IMG/VR virus record: IMGVR_UViG_3300046004_002406
Coordinates: 1-20,791 of that record
Reading direction: 5' to 3' (one strand)
Length of the DNA stretch: 20,791 bases
Source of the DNA: a virus
Part shown: positions 14,406 through 20,671 of the stretch, piece after piece
Numbering within the stretch: position 1 is the first letter of the stretch
How the letters are laid out: each line of letters begins with the position of its first letter
The notes under the pieces: model-generated
What the model was told of the DNA's origin: nothing
The model's database searches: none
What the model saw: only the letters and a program-made list of their open reading frames with translations
Made by a program: the position numbers and the translations under genes

Positions 14406-15602
14406 ATGCCTAAAACGAACTATTCTACCGAAACTGAACGTTCAGAAGTTTTGCGTCAGATGAGAAATAAGTTTGACTGTGATGTGATTAGCGGTAAAGA
14501 GCTAAATTCTTATGTTGAAAATGCGGGAATTCCTTTCCCATATTTTATTGTGCGCGAACGAAAAGTTTCGCGAGGAAGATTCAGTATTGTTGACAACTTC
14601 AATACTATCACGGAATTGCGCGACGGTTCCCAGGAAAATGGTTCAGATGGTACTTCTGATTCAATTTCTCAAGCCGCTATGCAAAAAAATGTTGTGCCGA
14701 TCAACTCTAAGAAGTTGAATATTAGCGTCGATTCTTTTGTTCCAGAAAAAAACTCAACATATGTTCCTTTCGGATTTTTCTCTGATCTGAAGGAAATAGT
14801 TAAATCAAAGATTTTCTACCCGATCTATATTACTGGTCTTTCTGGTAATGGCAAGACTATGATGGTAGAGCAGGTTTGCGCAAGTTTAAATCGCGAACTA
14901 ATTCGTGTCAACGTAACTAAGCGAACTGACGAAACTGATTTGATTGGCTCATATGAGTTGATCGACGGCAACACAGTTCGGCGCGAAGGCCCAGTCATTA
15001 TTGCTATGCGACGTGGGGCTGTATTGCTTCTAGATGAAGTCGATCTGGGAACTGAAGATCTCCTTTGCCTCCAGCCAATTTTGGAAGGAAAGTCCTTCTA
15101 CGATAAGAAGACTGGAGAAATTGTACACCCAGCTCCAGGGTTTAATGTTTTTGCTACTGCAAATACAAAGGGTAAGGGTAGCGATGATGGCCGATTTATC
15201 GGAACTAATTTTCTAAACGAAGCATTTTTGGAGCGGTTTGCCATAACTGTTGAGCAGCAGTACCCTCCAGCAGCAACTGAACGCAAGATCCTCGAAAAGA
15301 ACTTCGCCGAGCATGGTATTTCTGACGATAACTTTATCGAACGACTTATCACTTGGGCAGATGTTATTCGTAAGGCTTTTGAAGATAATTCTTGCGACGA
15401 AGTTATTTCTACTCGCCGTTTGATTCACATTGTTAAAGCTTACGCGATCTTCAAGGATCGACTGAAGGCGATTGAGCTTTGTTTGGCTCGATTCGATTCC
15501 GATACAAAGAACGCTTTCTTGGATTTTTATACTAAGATCGATTCGCAGGCTGTTGTGCCAGAAGTTCAAAACACAACACAGGAGAATGTCACGAATGTCT
15601 GA
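14406..15602 (+). CDS. CobS/MoxR-like AAA+ ATPase
   Basis: 398 residues from the ATG at 14406 (MPKTNYSTETE). This start is preferred over the ATG at 14394 because GGAGT (14396-14400) lies five bases before it and inside the longer version. The AAA+ module has Walker A GLSGNGKT (144-151), a DETDLIGSYEL segment typical of the MoxR/CobS branch, Walker B LLLDEVD (207-213), sensor 1 FATANT (249-254) and an arginine-finger LERF (Arg277). The N-terminal 100 residues are a CobS-like recruiting region. T4-like cyanophages carry CobS homologues annotated as porphyrin or cobalamin proteins. Here it follows a CobT-like VWA protein, making a complete ATPase/VWA pair. The substrate is unknown. The following small gene overlaps its end by eight bases. 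Confidence 0.88.
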   Translation: MPKTNYSTETERSEVLRQMRNKFDCDVISGKELNSYVENAGIPFPYFIVRERKVSRGRFSIVDNFNTITELRDGSQENGSDGTSDSISQAAMQKNVVPINSKKLNISVDSFVPEKNSTYVPFGFFSDLKEIVKSKIFYPIYITGLSGNGKTMMVEQVCASLNRELIRVNVTKRTDETDLIGSYELIDGNTVRREGPVIIAMRRGAVLLLDEVDLGTEDLLCLQPILEGKSFYDKKTGEIVHPAPGFNVFATANTKGKGSDDGRFIGTNFLNEAFLERFAITVEQQYPPAATERKILEKNFAEHGISDDNFIERLITWADVIRKAFEDNSCDEVISTRRLIHIVKAYAIFKDRLKAIELCLARFDSDTKNAFLDFYTKIDSQAVVPEVQNTTQENVTNV

Positions 15603-15780
15603 TTTTTACTTGCAGGATGAGGTCAATTTGTTCTTGGATCGTATTAGGGAGTCCGGCGCAATTAACATGTTCGGAGCCGCGCCATATGTACAAGAAGCTT
15701 TCGGCATTTCCAAGAAAGAAGCGAAAGAGCTATTGTTGAATTGGATGGATACTTTTGACCAGCGCCACCCGCTAAAATAA
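15595..15780 (+). CDS. Small hypothetical protein coupled to the CobS-like ATPase
   Basis: 61 residues, MSDFYLQDEVNLFLDRIRESG through HPLK. I chose the ATG at 15595 because AGGAGA (15580-15585) is nine bases upstream. An in-frame ATG at 15586 is too close to that site, and the longer open frame back to 15472 lies over the ATPase gene. All-helical, with GISKKEAKELLLNWMDTFD, similar in style to small helix-turn-helix or adaptor proteins. Family not recognised. The eight-base overlap with the ATPase gene suggests coupled translation and a shared complex or message. Confidence 0.7.
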   Translation: MSDFYLQDEVNLFLDRIRESGAINMFGAAPYVQEAFGISKKEAKELLLNWMDTFDQRHPLK

Positions 15781-15783
15781 AAC

Positions 15784-15812
15784 TTTACTTTTGACTTTAG
15801 AAGTAGTATAAT
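15784..15812 (+). promoter_or_regulatory. Sigma70-type early promoter for the winged-helix gene
   Basis: -35 TTTACT (15784-15789) followed by TTTT, 17-base spacer, -10 TATAAT (15807-15812). The start near 15819 gives a leader of about 64 bases, three times longer than at the other promoters in this window. Confidence 0.82.
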
Positions 15813-15822
15813 AATGACTAGA

Positions 15823-15861
15823 CCAAACAATAACCCCCAATTGTTTGGGTTTTTGATGGGG
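15823..15861 (+). promoter_or_regulatory. Predicted H-type pseudoknot in a 5' leader
   Basis: Stem 1 is a perfect 9-bp inverted repeat CCAAACAAT/ATTGTTTGG (15823-15831 with 15840-15848). Its 8-base loop contains CCCCA (15835-15839), which can pair with TGGGG (15857-15861) as stem 2. Loop lengths are 3, 0 and 8 bases, in the range of real H-type pseudoknots. It would begin about four bases from the predicted 5' end and end 21 bases before the start codon. An alternative reading is an attenuator hairpin, since GTTTTTG follows stem 1. Confidence 0.55.
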
Positions 15862-15882
15862 ATATTTAATGAGGTATAATAT

Positions 15883-16176
15883 ATGAGTGCTATTAATTCT
15901 ATGCTGAACTATCTGTCTGGTGGTAATGTCGTCACAACTAAGCAGGCCCGAACCCTGTTTAAGGTTGATAATGTTGCCGATTTGGTTTATCGTTTGCGTA
16001 ATGAGGGTGTTTCGATTTACACGAATCGCGTCACCACTTCTCGCGGCGAAAAGACCTTTGCGTATCGTCTGGGCAATCCTAGCCGAGCTTTCGTTAGCTA
16101 TTTTGACAACCGTCATGTGGCGCGTGCAAGAAAGACTCTTTATCGCAACGCAATCACCGTTAAGATGGCGGCATAA
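15883..16176 (+). CDS. Small predicted winged-helix DNA-binding protein
   Basis: 97 residues, basic. The pattern MLNYLSGGNVVTTKQARTLF, VDNVADLVYRLRNEGVSIYTNRV and GEKTFAYRLGNPSR (read as three pieces) fits a compact helix-turn-helix followed by a beta wing, a type of small phage protein often annotated as a helix-turn-helix domain. The C-terminal extension HVARARKTLYRNA is strongly basic. GAGG (15871-15874) is eight bases before the ATG. It has its own early promoter, an unusually long structured leader and a strong terminator, so it is a one-gene unit. It could be a regulator or a DNA-coating protein. Function beyond DNA binding is not visible. Confidence 0.7.
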   Translation: MSAINSMLNYLSGGNVVTTKQARTLFKVDNVADLVYRLRNEGVSIYTNRVTTSRGEKTFAYRLGNPSRAFVSYFDNRHVARARKTLYRNAITVKMAA

Positions 16177-16200
16177 AAACACAATAGTTGTTTTTGAAAT

Positions 16201-16231
16201 TGTGGGGGCTTTCGCCCCCGCAGTTTTATTT
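16201..16231 (+). terminator. Rho-independent terminator after the winged-helix gene
   Basis: A 9-bp stem TGTGGGGGC/GCCCCCGCA (one G-T pair) with a TTTC loop at 16201-16222, followed by GTTTTATTT. An AT-rich hairpin (AAAAACA/TGTTTTT, 16175-16195) precedes it. It insulates the next operon, whose -35 box lies 12 bases downstream. Confidence 0.9.
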
Positions 16232-16242
16232 CACGCGGGAAA

Positions 16243-16271
16243 TTGACTTTTTGTTAAATAAGAGATATAAT
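16243..16271 (+). promoter_or_regulatory. Sigma70-type early promoter of the DNA modification operon
   Basis: -35 TTGACT (16243-16248) followed by TTTT, 17-base spacer, -10 TATAAT (16266-16271). The start near 16278 leaves a leader of only about 13 bases, with a strong GGAGGGAG ribosome binding site at 16280-16287. Confidence 0.87.
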
Positions 16272-16290
16272 AATTTTTTGGAGGGAGATT

Positions 16291-17649
16291 ATGGCAAAGG
16301 TTATTGTAGCTCGCGAAAAGATTGATTGTTCTTATTTGCTAGGTCAATTTCTAGACGAATCGCATTATGATCTTCTAATTGAGGAAGATACTGATTGCTA
16401 TCAAAAAGCTGATTGCGATCCAGTAACTAAGGCTGATTGTTCTACTGCAAATTGCGCTGACTGCACCGAAATCAATACAAAAGACGAGAAAAAAATTGCG
16501 TTCAAGTTTCGCAAAAACTTCTTCACTAAAGAAGAACAAGAACAGGCTTACGTTGGACTAAAAGAAGCAGCAACCCAATCTCAAAATAGAGGTTTAGCTG
16601 CTGGGCCTAAAGGGTCTACTTGTTTGGGTCGAGAATGGGTCAACGAGTTCCAGTTACATGTACTGGATTTTTTTAAGAAACAAGAAGAAAATAGTGTAAT
16701 TGAAGTTGACGTAAATAAAGAAGTAGATATCTTGAGGGAAAAGTATTCAAACACTCAAGGCACTCGCGGATTAGTTTGGCTGTCCGCAAAAATAAAAGAA
16801 GATAATTTTAATTTTGAAGTTTGGTTAAAAGAAGCAATTAGCCTCTCAGTTAAAGAAAGAAAGCGCGAAGCTGGCGAAGTATTTGAAACGTATATTTCAG
16901 ATACAACTTATGCTAACCCCGTGTATTCTGGAATTGCTGGATGGTTTGATAGGTATCCAAGAATACCTTACGGAAGAGCAACATCATACACTCAGCATTC
17001 TTACGCTAAATTTAAGTTGTCGTTTCCGTTTCTACAATCACTAGACAGAGGATTTAGAACTTTGTTGCCATGGCGTTGGCAAAATCAAAAAAACGCTATA
17101 GATAAAATTGACCCTACGTTTGTAGTTCCGGGAACTGTGTTTACTACAATAACAGTAAACAAAACATTTAGAACTGCTGCACATTATGATGCTGGAGATT
17201 TTGCTGACGGATTATCTAATCTACTAGTTCTTTCAAATAATGGAAATTATTCTGGGGGGTATCTAGTTTTTCCGGAATATAGAATTGCCGTTAATGTTAG
17301 GCCGGGCGATTTGCTTCTGGTCAATAACCATGAAATTATGCACGGTAACACACCAATAGTTGTTCATGATGATGTTGCGGAAAGAATTAGTTTGGTTTGC
17401 TATTTGCGCGAAAAAATGCTAGAATTGGGAACTAAAGAATATGAAGATTTCCGATATCAGTTCGTTGAGTCTAGGCGCAAAAATCCAGACCATCCTATGC
17501 AGAGAAGATTGTGGAATGGAATTTCAGAAGGAATGTGGGAATCTCAAGAGTGGTATGACTTCTTGGAAAAGAATGGCGGCAAAAAAATGGTTGATGATTA
17601 TCACCCTAAAGCGTTCCAGCAAATTTCTACTTTAGAAGGATTATTTTAA
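16291..17649 (+). CDS. TET/JBP-type 2-oxoglutarate/Fe(II) dioxygenase, probable DNA base hydroxylase
   Basis: 452 residues. The double-stranded beta-helix core has iron ligands HYD (His298, Asp300) and MHGN (His351), with Arg365 as likely 2-oxoglutarate contact (AERISLVCYLRE). Between them are DGLSNLLVLSN, YSGGYLVFPEYRIAVNV and RPGDLLLVNNHEIMHGN, which read as the TET/JBP family of nucleic-acid 5-methylpyrimidine oxygenases rather than prolyl hydroxylases. Such enzymes convert 5-methylcytosine or thymine in DNA to the 5-hydroxymethyl base. The two following glycosyltransferase genes fit a pathway in which that hydroxyl receives sugar. The N-terminal region has a cysteine cluster (Cys36, 42, 50, 55, 58) that may bind metal. 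No DNA methyltransferase is in the window, so the substrate base is open. Confidence 0.82.
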   Translation: MAKVIVAREKIDCSYLLGQFLDESHYDLLIEEDTDCYQKADCDPVTKADCSTANCADCTEINTKDEKKIAFKFRKNFFTKEEQEQAYVGLKEAATQSQNRGLAAGPKGSTCLGREWVNEFQLHVLDFFKKQEENSVIEVDVNKEVDILREKYSNTQGTRGLVWLSAKIKEDNFNFEVWLKEAISLSVKERKREAGEVFETYISDTTYANPVYSGIAGWFDRYPRIPYGRATSYTQHSYAKFKLSFPFLQSLDRGFRTLLPWRWQNQKNAIDKIDPTFVVPGTVFTTITVNKTFRTAAHYDAGDFADGLSNLLVLSNNGNYSGGYLVFPEYRIAVNVRPGDLLLVNNHEIMHGNTPIVVHDDVAERISLVCYLREKMLELGTKEYEDFRYQFVESRRKNPDHPMQRRLWNGISEGMWESQEWYDFLEKNGGKKMVDDYHPKAFQQISTLEGLF

Positions 17650-17658
17650 GAGGTATTT

Positions 17659-18465
17659 ATGAGCTATGATTATGTAATTGCAGTTCCTAGTTACAAGAGA
17701 TCGAAGACGGTTAAAGAAAAAACTCTGTCTACGCTGACTAGGCTAAAAGTTAATCCTGAAAAGGTCACCATTTTTGTTGGTGATTCTGATCAAGAAGTTG
17801 AATATCGAAACGTATTATCTGATACACCATACAAAAATATTGTAGTCGGTGTTCCTGGCATGGGCAATATTCGCAACTATATTCAAAATTATTATAGCCC
17901 CGGAACTTATATTTTAAATCTTGACGATGATCTAATTGACATCCAGTATCGAAAAAATGAAAAGGTGTTGGAGCCAATTACCAATATAGATGAATTAGTC
18001 AATGCTGGGTTTGATGCTTGCATTAAAAACAATGCTCATCTTTGGGGCGTTTATGCTGCTTCTAATCCATTCTTTATGCACGACCGAATTGCCGTTGGCC
18101 TGTACTACATAATCGGTAGCATGTGGGGTTGCATAAATAGGCATGGAGAAGAATATTCTGTGACTCTGGACGATAAAGAAGACTTCGAGAGGTCAATTAA
18201 GTACTATATATCTGATGGTGCTGTTTGTCGATTAGATTACATTACAGTTAAGTCTAATTATTACAAAGAACCAGGAGGTATGCAAGTAACCAGAACCACT
18301 CAGAGAATTGAAGAATCCGCAAAAATTCTAGCTGAGAGGTATCCTGACTATTGTACTATGTACACTAGAAAAACTACTGGACACGCTGAATTGAAGTTGA
18401 AAGATAAAACTGGGAAAACTAAAGGTTCAGAACCGAGCAATTCCCTTGAAAGTTTGTTTGATTAA
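17659..18465 (+). CDS. TET-associated-type glycosyltransferase (GT-A fold)
   Basis: 268 residues. The N-terminus VIAVPSYKRSKTVKEKTLSTL is a nucleotide-sugar-binding strand-helix start. GMGNIRNYI and the metal-binding LNLDDD (87-91) give a GT-A type DxD site, and DDKEDFERS (171-179) is a probable catalytic acidic segment. The phrase GGMQVTRTTQRIEESAKILAERYPDYC near 206-232 and RKTTGHAELKLK near 237-248 resemble the family described beside phage TET/JBP oxygenases (TAGT). It would transfer a sugar from a nucleotide sugar to 5-hydroxymethyl bases in DNA. Starts nine bases after the dioxygenase stop with GAGGT as ribosome site. The family name rests on motif memory and context. Confidence 0.77.
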   Translation: MSYDYVIAVPSYKRSKTVKEKTLSTLTRLKVNPEKVTIFVGDSDQEVEYRNVLSDTPYKNIVVGVPGMGNIRNYIQNYYSPGTYILNLDDDLIDIQYRKNEKVLEPITNIDELVNAGFDACIKNNAHLWGVYAASNPFFMHDRIAVGLYYIIGSMWGCINRHGEEYSVTLDDKEDFERSIKYYISDGAVCRLDYITVKSNYYKEPGGMQVTRTTQRIEESAKILAERYPDYCTMYTRKTTGHAELKLKDKTGKTKGSEPSNSLESLFD

Positions 18466-18481
18466 TTTGAGGTAATGATAT

Positions 18482-19306
18482 ATGCAATTAGAAGTTAAAG
18501 TCGAAGAACTGCGTAAGCGTAAATTGTTCGTCGCTACTCCAATGTATGGTGGTATGGCGCACGGTATGTACATGAAGTCTAGTTTAGATTTACAGACTGT
18601 TTGTGCAAATTATGGTGTAGAAGTCAGGTTCTCATTCATTTTCAATGAATCGTTGATCACCCGCGCCAGAAATTATTTGGTTGATGAATTTCTGCGAGCA
18701 GAAGGATTCACTCATCTTCTATTCCTAGACGCTGACATCCACTATGATCCTCGAGATGTAATTGCGCTTTTGGCTATGGATAAGGATGTTTCTGGCGCAC
18801 CATACCCGAAGAAGTCTATTAAGTGGGGAGCAATCAAAACTGCGATTCAGAGAAATCCGGAATGGAAGGATGCGCAGGGAAAGCCACTCCCAGATTCCGA
18901 GTTGGAAAAGCTTGCTGGTGATTTTGTGTTCAATCCTGCTCCTGGAACCGAAAAGTTTAGCGTTGCTGAGCCAATCGAAGTGCTTGAACTTGGTACTGGA
19001 TTCATGATGATTAAGCGAGAAGTTTTTGATAAGTTCAAGGAAGCGTATCCTGAGCTTCGCTATAAGCCAGATCATATTGGTCAGGTAAATTTCGATGGTC
19101 AGCGTTATATCCATGCATATTTTGATACCGTTATTGATCATGGTAAGAGCGATCGATACCTGTCAGAAGATTATATGTTCTGCCAGTGGTGGAGAAATAT
19201 TGGTGGACAGGTTTGGATGTGCCCTTGGATGAAAACCCATCACATTGGAACTTATGCATTTACAGGAGACATGCCAGCCGTAGCTAATTGGGTTGGAAGT
19301 CTGTAA
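18482..19306 (+). CDS. Second GT-A glycosyltransferase
   Basis: 274 residues. KLFVATPMYGGMAHGMY (14-30) starts the Rossmann-like half, and FLDADIHYDP (81-90) contains the DxD metal site (Asp83, Asp85). LELGTGFMMIKREVF (168-182), a SEDYMFCQWW segment (228-237) and THHIGTYAF complete a family-2-like GT-A enzyme. Proteins of this type are common in T4-like phages of cyanobacteria and others. Placed directly after the TET-type enzyme and the first transferase, it may add a second sugar or act on an alternative base product. A role on host surface polysaccharide or virion protein cannot be excluded. GAGGT at 18469-18473 is the ribosome site. Confidence 0.82.
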   Translation: MQLEVKVEELRKRKLFVATPMYGGMAHGMYMKSSLDLQTVCANYGVEVRFSFIFNESLITRARNYLVDEFLRAEGFTHLLFLDADIHYDPRDVIALLAMDKDVSGAPYPKKSIKWGAIKTAIQRNPEWKDAQGKPLPDSELEKLAGDFVFNPAPGTEKFSVAEPIEVLELGTGFMMIKREVFDKFKEAYPELRYKPDHIGQVNFDGQRYIHAYFDTVIDHGKSDRYLSEDYMFCQWWRNIGGQVWMCPWMKTHHIGTYAFTGDMPAVANWVGSL

Positions 19307-19309
19307 TTT

Positions 19310-20008
19310 ATGCTAGTTGGTCTTGTTGGATTTATTGGCGCCGGCAAAGGTAGCGTCGCCGATATTCTAGTAGAACGTCATGGGTTCGCTAAAGAAAGTT
19401 TCGCAAACAGTCTAAAGGACGCTTGCTCAGCAATCTTTGGATGGGACAGAGAGCTACTGGAAGGATCAACGGCAGAGTCCAGATTGTGGCGTGAAACTCC
19501 GGATGCTTGGTGGTCTACTAAATTCGGTAAACCATTTTCACCCAGACTAGCGTTGCAACTTATGGGAACAGAGGCGGGGAGAGGTGTATTTCACCCCGAC
19601 CTCTGGGTTCATACTGTTTTGCGCCGCTGTGAAAATAATCCAAACGTAAACTACGCTATTGCTGATGTGAGATTTCCAAATGAAATCAATGCAATTAAGG
19701 CTTCTGGTGGTAAGATCGTTAGAGTTCGTCGAGGGCCGGATCAACTTTGGTATGATTGTGCGTTTAAGCAAAATACAACCAATGAAGATGATCTTTGGGT
19801 GCTGGAGGATAGAGGTGAATTGATGGAACAAAAATTCCCCGAAATTCATTTCAGCGAGTGGGCTTGGATTGGCGCTGACTATGATATAACCTTTGATAAT
19901 TCTTGCTCATTAAAAGAATTGTCTAGTAGGGTTGACTTTTTGGTCGATATCTTATATAATAATAGAGTTGAGGAAATTGAGGTGATTAAATATGAAGATT
20001 TCAGATGA
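19310..20008 (+). CDS. 1: Deoxynucleoside monophosphate kinase (T4 gp1-like)
   Basis: 232 residues, near T4 gp1 (241). The N-terminal P-loop is GFIGAGKGS (7-15), followed by FANSLKDACSAIFGWDRELLEG, and FSPRLALQLMGTEAGRGVFHPDLWV near 86-110. IADVRFPNEINAIKASGGKIVRVRR near 127-150 is a typical dNMP kinase core. T4 gp1 phosphorylates dTMP, dGMP and 5-hydroxymethyl-dCMP. Here it follows DNA modification genes, so supply or salvage of (modified) nucleotides is plausible, but general dNTP supply is the safer reading. Its last 17 bases overlap the clamp gene, and the promoter for that gene lies in its 3' end. Confidence 0.88.
   Translation: MLVGLVGFIGAGKGSVADILVERHGFAKESFANSLKDACSAIFGWDRELLEGSTAESRLWRETPDAWWSTKFGKPFSPRLALQLMGTEAGRGVFHPDLWVHTVLRRCENNPNVNYAIADVRFPNEINAIKASGGKIVRVRRGPDQLWYDCAFKQNTTNEDDLWVLEDRGELMEQKFPEIHFSEWAWIGADYDITFDNSCSLKELSSRVDFLVDILYNNRVEEIEVIKYEDFR
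19932..19960 (+). promoter_or_regulatory. Sigma70-type early promoter for the clamp gene, inside the kinase gene
   Basis: -35 TTGACT (19932-19937) followed by TTTT, 17-base spacer, -10 TATAAT (19955-19960). The start near 19967 leaves about 25 bases before the clamp ATG, including GAGGTGAT at 19979-19986. Confidence 0.8.
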
Positions 20009-20669
20009 TACGGTTACTATTTTAAAGAATTTTTCTACTATCAATCAGAGCCTACTTTTTAAGGAAGGTAATGTTTTGAGAACTATTTCTCCACTAAAGA
20101 CTGTTTATGTGGAGGCAGTAGTATCAGAAGATTTCCCTAAGACTTGCGCTCTTTATGATCTAAACAAGTTCTTGGCGAAGATCTCTCTTTACAAACAGCC
20201 GGTGTTGAATTTCGACGAAGACAAGGTCTTTATTCTGACGGAAGATTCTCGTCGAAAGGATTACATTAAGTATGCTTCAGTTAAGGTCATTACAACTCCA
20301 CCCGATAAGGGAATTGACCTGGGTCAGGTAGCAGTTTCTTTTGACTTGAGTGAAGAAGATCTTGACTGGATGAGAAAGAGCGCAGGCATTTCCGGTTCTC
20401 CGAATTTTGTTTTTGAGAGCGACGGCGAAAATGTTTGGTTTGTTGCTTCTGATGTTAAGGATGACGCTGCAGACGTTTCCCGTATTCAGATCGGTAAGGG
20501 TGATGATTCTTTTTTCAAGGTGGTCTTAAAAGTCGAAAACTTTAAAATGATTGCAGGCTCATATAATGTTTCGGTTTCTAAGAAGGGTGTTGCTTTATTT
20601 TCAAACGTAAAGCTAAACATTAAGTACTACGTTGCAATTGAATCTGGCCTATCTACCTTCGGTGAATAA
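19992..20669 (+). CDS. 45: DNA polymerase sliding clamp (T4 gp45-like)
   Basis: Ring-shaped processivity factor for the phage DNA polymerase. In T4 it also activates late transcription through gp33 and gp55. The 225 residues match T4 gp45 (228). The N-terminus MKISDDTVTILKNFSTINQSLLFK aligns with the T4 start (KNFATIN), followed by ALYDLNKFLAKISL (T4 IYDLNGFLGILSL), FKVVLKVENFKMIAGSYNVSVSKKG and a C-terminus KYYVAIESGLSTFGE (T4 YVVALEADSTHDF). GAGGTGAT is the ribosome site. It has its own promoter, consistent with the need for large amounts. T4 continues with 44 and 62; here a different small gene comes next. Confidence 0.94.
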   Translation: MKISDDTVTILKNFSTINQSLLFKEGNVLRTISPLKTVYVEAVVSEDFPKTCALYDLNKFLAKISLYKQPVLNFDEDKVFILTEDSRRKDYIKYASVKVITTPPDKGIDLGQVAVSFDLSEEDLDWMRKSAGISGSPNFVFESDGENVWFVASDVKDDAADVSRIQIGKGDDSFFKVVLKVENFKMIAGSYNVSVSKKGVALFSNVKLNIKYYVAIESGLSTFGE

Positions 20670-20671
20670 TT

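Noticed and set aside
14406-15602. Assignment of the AAA+ ATPase to cobalamin biosynthesis
   Set aside because: CobS-like ATPases belong to a broad MoxR group, and no chelatase subunit or other cobalamin gene is in the window.
15853-15880. TTGATG, 16 bases, TATAAT just before the winged-helix start
   Set aside because: Its transcript would begin at or after the start codon at 15883. The GAGG within it serves as ribosome site, and the promoter at 15784 is better.
15772-16182. 136-codon minus-strand frame opposite the winged-helix gene
   Set aside because: It lies antisense to a well supported gene with promoter, ribosome site and terminator on the + strand, and no minus-strand promoter or protein pattern is visible.
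16291-17649. Prolyl 4-hydroxylase reading of the dioxygenase
   Set aside because: The iron ligands alone would fit, but the DGLSNLL, GGYLVFPEY and RPGDLLLVNNHEIMHGN strings and the neighbouring glycosyltransferases favour the TET/JBP group.
18725-19141. 138-codon minus-strand frame opposite the second glycosyltransferase
   Set aside because: Shadow of a clear GT-A gene; composition is not protein-like and there is no start signal.
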